From positions 1-5,813 of the forward strand of contig DYDC01000180.1 in the NCBI GenBank assembly GCA_020718125.1: 5,813 nt of DNA, in the 5' to 3' direction. A program made the translations under genes and the position numbers. Under the pieces are notes generated by a model. That model did not search any database. It was not told the DNA's origin and saw nothing but the letters and a program-made list of their open reading frames with translations. Within the stretch, counting starts at the first letter, position 1. Each line of letters begins with the position of its first letter. Positions 1 to 3,692 of the stretch are shown in pieces. Source of the stretch: Methylacidiphilum sp. Its GTDB lineage: Bacteria > Verrucomicrobiota > Verrucomicrobiia > CAIQCK01.

Positions 1-2
1 TG

Positions 3-128
3 TTGTTACAACAACTGAAGCTGGCGTTGCCGGAGCAGCCGCCGCCGCGACTGAGAGCGGAGCGGAAACTGGATTTGCCGGTGGCCGGATGTAGTGAAGA
101 CCTTTCGATGGCACCCCTCGAAAAATGA
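3..128 (+). CDS. Possible 3' end of an unidentified plus-strand gene (partial)
   Basis: An open frame enters from the left edge and ends at TGA 126-128, giving about 41 residues ending in …LPVAGCSEDLSMAPLEK. I do not recognise the family. Support is indirect: codons in this frame strongly prefer G or C in the third position (runs of CTG, GCG, CCG, GAG), and the composition (LPEQPPPRLRAERKLDLP) looks protein-like. A competing open frame one base earlier (stop at 92-94) reads as low-complexity Ala/Gly/Thr and is less convincing. A hairpin lies just after the stop. If real, the gene converges on the glmM cluster. The start and most of the gene lie outside the window. Confidence 0.35.
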   Translation: MLQQLKLALPEQPPPRLRAERKLDLPVAGCSEDLSMAPLEK

Positions 129-135
129 GGGCTTT

Positions 136-164
136 TCGCGAGGCCGGAGCGAAACACCTCGCGA
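136..164. terminator. Hairpin downstream of the left-edge ORF, terminator-like
   Basis: An 8-bp perfect inverted repeat (TCGCGAGG at 136-143, CCTCGCGA at 157-164) encloses a 13-nt loop, starting 8 nt after the TGA of the left-edge frame. No T-run follows on the plus strand, so it is not a classical intrinsic terminator. It lies where the plus-strand frame and the minus-strand glycohydrolase relic converge and could act as an mRNA 3'-end structure. Confidence 0.3.
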
Positions 165-184
165 GTATAGAAAGTTGGGTTAAT

Positions 185-449
185 GCCCGCCTGCCGGATG
201 GAGGCGTCGAAGCCGTGCAGTTCGAGCGTGCGCAGGAACGTCATCTCGACGTGGCAATCGTCGTTGTTGTGCTGGTTGACCATCTCCGGTTTCCACGGCG
301 GCATCTGGGCTTCGGGGATGATGTCGCCCTTGACTTTGAATTCCGCGGGCGCGCCCCCAGCCGACGCCGATCATCTGGCCGAGCCACGCGCCTTTCATCT
401 TGTCCACGAACTCCTTCACCGGCAGACGGCGGAATTGCGAGTCGGCGGC
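185..449 (-). pseudogene. ADP-ribosylglycohydrolase family fragment, frameshifted and truncated
   Basis: Read on the minus strand from about 449, the sequence gives FRRLPVKEFVDKMKGAWLGQ MIGVGWG, which matches the start of ADP-ribosylglycohydrolase (DraG/ARH-like) proteins. The expected continuation (APAEFKVKGDIIPEAQMPPW, then HNNDDCHVEMTFLRTLELHG, then FDASIRQAGI) lies in another frame. The shift maps to the G5 run at 354-358: removing one G restores GWGAPAEF. The NNDDCHVEM segment resembles the Asp-rich metal site of the family. Resemblance stops near 185, far short of the several hundred residues usual for the family, and no convincing start codon or signal peptide precedes it. It is most likely a decayed relic downstream of glmM. 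A sequencing error could explain the frameshift but not the missing C-terminal part. Confidence 0.7.
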
Positions 450-482
450 GACTGCCAGCCGATGCGATTGCTCAATCGAATG

Positions 483-506
483 AAAAAACTCACAGCCTCG
501 GAGTGA
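483..506 (-). terminator. Candidate intrinsic terminator after glmM
   Basis: Just after the glmM stop, the minus strand has a short stem (TCAC at 503-506 pairing with GTGA at 490-493, with a GC-rich loop) followed after one base by a run of six T (A483-488 on the plus strand). The stem is only 4 bp, so termination would be weak. The position is right for the end of the ftsH–folP–glmM transcript. Confidence 0.35.
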
Positions 507-511
507 CGCGG

Positions 512-1912
512 CTACTTTTCGCCGATCTTCTCGCGGATGGCGCCGGTAATGCGCCGGGCGTGGTGCTCGATCAGATCGCCGTCGCGGCCTTCGAGGGTGA
601 CGCGGCAAAGCAGTTCGGTGCCGGAGTAACGCAGCACGATGCGACCGTTGTCCTTGAGCTTCGCCTGCGCTTCTTTCAACGCCGTCTGCACTTCCGCGAG
701 CGATTCGAGCGGCGGCTTGGACTTCACCTTCACGTTCAGTGTGACCTGCGGGAAGCGGGTCATGACGCGGGCCAGTTCGCTGAGCGGCTTGCGCGTGGCG
801 CGCATGATGGCAAGCACCTGCAGTGCGCTGATGATGCCGTCGCCGGTGGTGGTGAAGTCCCTGAAGATGAGGTGGCCGCTCTGTTCGCCGCCGAGGTTGG
901 CGTCGAGCCGGCGCATCTCGTCTATGACGAATTTGTCGCCGACCTGCGTGCGGACGACCTTGCCGCCCGCGTCGCGGATGGCGGCGTCGAGGCCCATGTT
1001 GCTCATGATGGTGGCCACCAGCGTGTTGTTGCGGAGTTGGCCGCGCTTGAGCAGGTCGGTTGCAGTCATGGCCATGATCTCGTCGCCGTCCACCAGACGC
1101 GCGTTCTCGTCGCAGAGAATGACGCGGTCGGCGTCGCCGTCGTGGGCGATGCCGACGTGGGCGTGGTGGGCGATGACGGCCTGGCGCAGGGCGCTGGGAT
1201 GGAGGCTGCCGCAGTCCTTGTTGATGTTGGCGCCGTCGGGCGCGTTGTTGAAGGCGAAGACCTCCGCGCCCAACTCGCGCAGGATGCAGGGCGTGCTCTT
1301 GTAGCCGGCGCCGTTGGCGGCGTCCACGACGATGCGGTAGCCGTCGAGTGTGACGCCGCGGGGGAAGCTGGCCTTGGCGAACTCGATGTAGCGGCCCAGC
1401 GCGTCGTCAATGCGCGTGGCCTTCCCGATGGCGGCGGCGGTGGGACGAATTTTGTCCATCTCGCCGCTGGAGACCAGTTCCTCGATGCGCTCCTCCAGCG
1501 TGTTGTCGAGCTTGTAGCCGTCGCGGTCGAAACACTTGATGCCGTTGTCGTCGTAGGGATTGTGCGACGCGGTGAGCATCACCGCCGCGTCGGCGCGCAG
1601 CGAGCGGGTGATGTAAGCCGCGCCGGGCGTCGGCAGCGGGCCGATGAGCAGCACGTCCACGCCCATCGAGAGGATGCCGCTGGCCATTGCCGTTTCGAGC
1701 ATGTAGCCGGAGAGGCGGGTGTCCTTGCCGATGACAATCTTATGGCGCGTGGAGCCACTCTCGGCGGGCGAGTCGTGGCGGTGTTGGAAAACGTGCGCGG
1801 CAGCGCGGCCGAGCCTCAGCGCGGTCTCAGCGGTGACCGGCTCGATGTTGGCCTTGCCACGGACACCGTCGGTGCCGAAGAGTCTCTGTGCTGTGGATGC
1901 TGGGTTGCTCAT
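512..1912 (-). CDS. glmM: Phosphoglucosamine mutase GlmM
   Basis: This cytoplasmic enzyme converts glucosamine-6-phosphate to glucosamine-1-phosphate on the route to UDP-GlcNAc for peptidoglycan and lipopolysaccharide. The 466-residue length is close to the family's usual ~445-460. All four alpha-D-phosphohexomutase landmarks are visible: LFGTDGVRG (11-19), the phosphoserine loop TASHNP (114-119, catalytic Ser116), the Mg-binding DGDADR (258-263), the sugar-binding GGEQSGH (341-347), and the phosphate-binding RYSGTE (428-433). The residue after SGTE is Leu instead of the usual Pro. The chosen ATG is preceded by AAAAAGG only 3 nt upstream, a close and weak Shine-Dalgarno; LFGTDG begins at residue 11, as expected. 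The relic folP stop codon lies 12 nt upstream, so glmM was probably translated in close succession to folP before the REP cassette separated them. Confidence 0.97.
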   Translation of the reverse strand: MSNPASTAQRLFGTDGVRGKANIEPVTAETALRLGRAAAHVFQHRHDSPAESGSTRHKIVIGKDTRLSGYMLETAMASGILSMGVDVLLIGPLPTPGAAYITRSLRADAAVMLTASHNPYDDNGIKCFDRDGYKLDNTLEERIEELVSSGEMDKIRPTAAAIGKATRIDDALGRYIEFAKASFPRGVTLDGYRIVVDAANGAGYKSTPCILRELGAEVFAFNNAPDGANINKDCGSLHPSALRQAVIAHHAHVGIAHDGDADRVILCDENARLVDGDEIMAMTATDLLKRGQLRNNTLVATIMSNMGLDAAIRDAGGKVVRTQVGDKFVIDEMRRLDANLGGEQSGHLIFRDFTTTGDGIISALQVLAIMRATRKPLSELARVMTRFPQVTLNVKVKSKPPLESLAEVQTALKEAQAKLKDNGRIVLRYSGTELLCRVTLEGRDGDLIEHHARRITGAIREKIGEK

Positions 1913-1924
1913 ACGCCTTTTTCA

Positions 1925-1957
1925 CTACGACTTTCGCCGGAGTTCGTCAATCACGCG
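1925..1957 (-). pseudogene. folP: Displaced original 3' end of folP
   Basis: On the minus strand this stretch reads RVIDELRRKS followed by TAG (1925-1927). RVIDELR repeats residues 275-281 of the folP product, where the frame now runs on into the inserted cassette. The extra RRKS-stop is what a normal dihydropteroate synthase C-terminus would look like, and the stop lies 12 nt before the glmM ATG, typical operon spacing. I infer that this is the ancestral folP end, pushed away by the insertion, with the preceding 22 bp duplicated. Confidence 0.75.
1936..1957. repeat. 22-bp direct repeat flanking the REP/RAYT cassette, copy A
   Basis: It is identical over all 22 bases to 2819-2840 and in the same orientation. 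It encodes the last part of folP (RVIDELR on the minus strand). The flanking bases differ on both sides (C1935 versus T2818; C1958 versus T2841). It is interpreted as a duplication made when the cassette inserted. Confidence 0.9.
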
Positions 1958-1964
1958 CAATAGA

Positions 1965-2056
1965 GTGGGCCGGGCCTCCGGCACGGCCAATTGTTCATGA
2001 TCAGCCGCACGGGACGCGCGGCCCGCTCTGGTTGCCGTGCCGGAGGCCCGGCCCAC
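1965..2056. repeat. Left REP cluster: three 23-nt units between RAYT and glmM
   Basis: Units are L1 1965-1987 (plus), L2 2004-2026 (minus) and L3 2034-2056 (minus), separated by 16 nt and 7 nt. L1 and L3 are perfect reverse complements over 23 bp. Each unit has a four-base head (GTGG in L1 and L3, GCGG in L2), then a 7-bp stem and a 5-nt loop. L2 has stem GCCGCGC/GTGCGGC with one G·U pair and loop GTCCC. L1 and L3 have GCCGGGC/GCACGGC with one mismatch. In the folP–glmM transcript, L1 and L3 could also form a 23-bp stem around a 46-nt loop, upstream of glmM. Palindromic units with a tetranucleotide head are the standard form of REPs recognised by RAYTs. Confidence 0.85.
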
Positions 2057-2063
2057 CTTGCAG

Positions 2064-2684
2064 CTACTCGATGGTTGAAGTGCCATGACCAAGACGATAT
2101 TCGCCGGGTTTCAAGTTGGCGGCTGCCGGATTGCTGCGGATGTAGTCGCGGAACTTCGTGAGTTGAATTGAACTGCGCACGATGTGATCGAAGAACTCGC
2201 TCTGCCACACGGCGCCTTTGCGGCCGAGAGTCTCGTTGACTGCCTTTGCAATGAAGGTCTTCCAAGACTTCAGGATTCCTGCCAAGTCATGGCCGCCGAG
2301 CGGTGTCAACAACGCATGCACATGGTTGGGCATTACCACGTAGTCGTCGAGGGCGTAGCGCGAGCCGTCGAAGTGGCGCAGGGTGGTTTCGACAATGCCA
2401 GAGATTGGAGGCTGTCGAAGCCGGCACGCGCCGAGGCCGGCGTCGAGCCATTCCAAGAGGCGGTCAGTGAAAAGCCGCGTGTGTTCGGCCCGCACAGCGG
2501 GTGAATGAGGTTCGGGATGATGTTTCAGCCATGCAGCGCGTTCGGCTCTAATCTGCCGAAGCTTATCTTGTGGCAATGAGTCAGCGAGGCGAAAGGTGAC
2601 GAAGTAGGTGCGGCCACCCTGTTGCCAATGAGGCAGGTTGTGAGTTGTTATCGCGACATGAGCCTTCGGGTCGAACGGAACCAA
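2064..2684 (-). CDS. REP-associated tyrosine transposase (RAYT, Y1_Tnp/HUH family)
   Basis: This 206-residue region has the hallmarks of RAYT proteins: YFVTFRLADSLPQ near the N-terminus, the HUH metal motif in VVMPNHVHALL (His121 and His123 counted from the TTG), LKSWKTF, WQSEFFDHIVRS, and YIRSNPAAANL, in which Tyr181 is the likely catalytic nucleophile. Such enzymes cleave and join single-stranded REP DNA. All expected motifs are present with no internal stop, so it may be active. No ATG precedes the domain in this frame. TTG at 2682-2684 (giving MVPFDPKAHVAITTHNLPHW) is the best independent start, only 6 nt from REP unit R1 and without a clear Shine-Dalgarno. It may therefore be made only as the C-terminal part of the folP frame. 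Listed separately to mark the transposase unit. Confidence 0.75.
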   Translation of the reverse strand: MVPFDPKAHVAITTHNLPHWQQGGRTYFVTFRLADSLPQDKLRQIRAERAAWLKHHPEPHSPAVRAEHTRLFTDRLLEWLDAGLGACRLRQPPISGIVETTLRHFDGSRYALDDYVVMPNHVHALLTPLGGHDLAGILKSWKTFIAKAVNETLGRKGAVWQSEFFDHIVRSSIQLTKFRDYIRSNPAAANLKPGEYRLGHGTSTIE

Positions 2685-3662
2685 TGCAGAGTGGGCCGGC
2701 CCCCCGGCACGGCCGTCAGGGTGGGCCGGGCGTCCCGCACGGCTTTCGATTGATGATTGGCCGCACGGGACGTGCGGCCCACTCTGGTTGCCGTGCCGGA
2801 GGCCCGGCCGACTCTGATGCCGGAGTTCGTCAATCACGCGTAGCGCGGCCACGGTCTCCGCCACGTCGTGGACGCGGACGATGTTGGCGCCATGCTGGAC
2901 GGCCCAGATGGCGGCGGCGAGTGAGGCGGAGAGGCGGTCAGCGATTTCCGCACCCAAGAGCCTGCCGAGAAAGCTCTTCCTCGACACGCCGACGAGCAAG
3001 GGTCGGCCGAGGGCGCGGAACTCGTCCAGCCGCGCGAGCAGTTCCATGTTGTGCTCGACGGTCTTGCCGAACCCGATGCCGGGGTCCACGGCGATTTGCT
3101 CCAGCCCGATGCCGGCGGCTTGTGCCGCGGCGATACGTTCGCGCAGGAAATCGGCAACCTCGCGGGCTGCGTCGTCGTAGCGCGGCGCCTGCTGCATCGT
3201 CTGCGGCGTGCCTTGCGCGTGCATCAACACGACGCCCGCGCTCGCCTGTGCCGCGACCGGCAGCATGGCGGGGTCGAAGCGACCCGCGCTGATGTCGTTG
3301 ACGATGTGCGCGCCGGCGTCGAGCGCGCGGCGGGCGACTTCGGCCTTGGTGGTGTCAACGGAGAGGAGGGGAGACGGCGTAATGCGTAATGCGTAATGCG
3401 TAAGTTGCTCGACGACCGGGATGACGCGTCGGAGTTCTTCGTCGAGAGGGACGGGCGCGGAGCCGGGGCGCGATGATTCGCCGCCGATGTCAATGATGTC
3501 CGCCCCAGCCTCGATCATGGCGAGGGCATGGGCCACAGCGGCTTGCGGGTCGAGGAATTTGCCGCCGTCGCTGAAGCTGTCGGGCGTCACGTTGAGGATG
3601 CCCATGACGCGCGGGCGGCCGTCGGAGAAATCGAGCGTGGAGTTGCGGCAGCGCCAGAGCAT
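2064..3662 (-). CDS. folP: Dihydropteroate synthase FolP fused in frame to a RAYT transposase
   Basis: Residues 1-281 are dihydropteroate synthase, which condenses 6-hydroxymethyl-7,8-dihydropterin pyrophosphate with p-aminobenzoate in folate synthesis and is the sulfonamide target. Visible motifs are MGILNVTPDSFSDGG (20-34), DIGGESSRPGS (58-68), SVDTTK (101-106), VNDISAG (121-127), VDPGIGFGK (192-200), GVSRKSFLG (225-233) and RVHD (263-266), so the TIM-barrel core looks complete. A 7-bp tandem repeat encodes HYALRIT just before SVDTTK. Residues 282-326 are translated REP sequence rich in Arg, Gly and Pro. Residues 327-532 are a RAYT. AGGAA 7 nt before the ATG supports the start, 30 nt after the ftsH stop. 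A normal folP would end …RVIDELRRKS; that tail now lies beyond the cassette. Whether the full fusion is made or stays intact is unknown; the sequence shows only that the frame is open. Confidence 0.88.
   Translation of the reverse strand: MLWRCRNSTLDFSDGRPRVMGILNVTPDSFSDGGKFLDPQAAVAHALAMIEAGADIIDIGGESSRPGSAPVPLDEELRRVIPVVEQLTHYALRITPSPLLSVDTTKAEVARRALDAGAHIVNDISAGRFDPAMLPVAAQASAGVVLMHAQGTPQTMQQAPRYDDAAREVADFLRERIAAAQAAGIGLEQIAVDPGIGFGKTVEHNMELLARLDEFRALGRPLLVGVSRKSFLGRLLGAEIADRLSASLAAAIWAVQHGANIVRVHDVAETVAALRVIDELRHQSRPGLRHGNQSGPHVPCGQSSIESRAGRPAHPDGRAGGPAHSALVPFDPKAHVAITTHNLPHWQQGGRTYFVTFRLADSLPQDKLRQIRAERAAWLKHHPEPHSPAVRAEHTRLFTDRLLEWLDAGLGACRLRQPPISGIVETTLRHFDGSRYALDDYVVMPNHVHALLTPLGGHDLAGILKSWKTFIAKAVNETLGRKGAVWQSEFFDHIVRSSIQLTKFRDYIRSNPAAANLKPGEYRLGHGTSTIE
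2691..2812. repeat. Right REP cluster: four 23-nt units between folP and RAYT
   Basis: Units are R1 2691-2713 (plus), R2 2721-2743 (plus), R3 2760-2782 (minus) and R4 2790-2812 (minus), with spacers of 7, 16 and 7 nt. The array is symmetric, with two units facing two. The R3–R4 spacer (TCTGGTT) is identical to the L2–L3 spacer, and the 16-nt central spacing also matches the left cluster. R3 has a perfect 7-bp stem GCCGCAC/GTGCGGC with loop GTCCC. R2 and R4 have the same stem with one mismatch, and R1 is the most diverged. Heads are GTGG, except GTCG in R4. The minus strand of this cluster is open in the folP frame and forms the linker of the predicted fusion. Confidence 0.85.
2819..2840. repeat. 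22-bp direct repeat flanking the REP/RAYT cassette, copy B
   Basis: This is the copy still joined to the body of folP, where it encodes residues 275-281 (RVIDELR). It is identical to 1936-1957. The duplicated bases are folP coding sequence, which makes a target duplication more likely than two ends carried by the element. Confidence 0.9.
3377..3403. repeat. Heptanucleotide tandem repeat inside folP
   Basis: GCGTAAT occurs three times in a row (3377-3397) followed by a partial GCGTAA, about 3.9 copies. On the minus strand it encodes HYALRIT, between VVEQL and the conserved SVDTTK strand of dihydropteroate synthase. Because the unit is 7 bp, gain or loss of a single copy would shift the folP frame; three copies must change together to keep it. 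Short heptamer repeats of this kind are known in cyanobacteria and some other bacteria, usually outside genes. Confidence 0.9.
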
Positions 3663-3692
3663 GAAAGGGTTCCTGCGCGCGGCCGCGTGCGG

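Larger units (their letters stand above)
1958..2818 (-). mobile_element. REP–RAYT–REP cassette inserted in the 3' end of folP
   Basis: The 861 bp between the two 22-bp direct repeats comprise a three-unit REP cluster, a RAYT transposase gene and a four-unit REP cluster. The REP clusters hug the gene: about 7 nt separate the transposase stop from unit L3, and about 6 nt separate its candidate TTG start from unit R1. The outer ends, 1958-1987 and the reverse complement of 2790-2819, match at 27 of 30 positions, so the element has inverted termini. RAYTs are HUH/Y1 enzymes associated with REP palindromes; they are usually single-copy and not known for long target duplications, which makes this arrangement unusual. 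The inserted unit is well supported by the direct repeats and by the restored folP tail on the far side. Confidence 0.8.

Noticed and set aside
180..608. 142-residue minus-strand frame as a complete gene
   Set aside because: Its first ~35 residues overlap the end of glmM out of frame and its last ~70 are past the frameshift. Only the middle segment belongs to a real family, so it was called a pseudogene fragment instead.
125..1963. 612-residue plus-strand open frame opposite glmM
   Set aside because: It runs antisense to glmM, whose catalytic motifs are all present. The translation is rich in Val, Ala, Asp and Gly, typical of the mirror frame of a GC-rich gene, and has no recognisable motif.
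1965..2056. Intrinsic terminator made by the L1/L3 inverted repeat
   Set aside because: The stem is strong, but no T-run follows on either strand; treated as REP structure with possible mRNA effects.
1965..2812. CRISPR array
   Set aside because: The 23-nt repeats alternate in orientation, have short repeated spacers of 7 and 16 nt and are palindromic, which fits REP clusters and not CRISPR.
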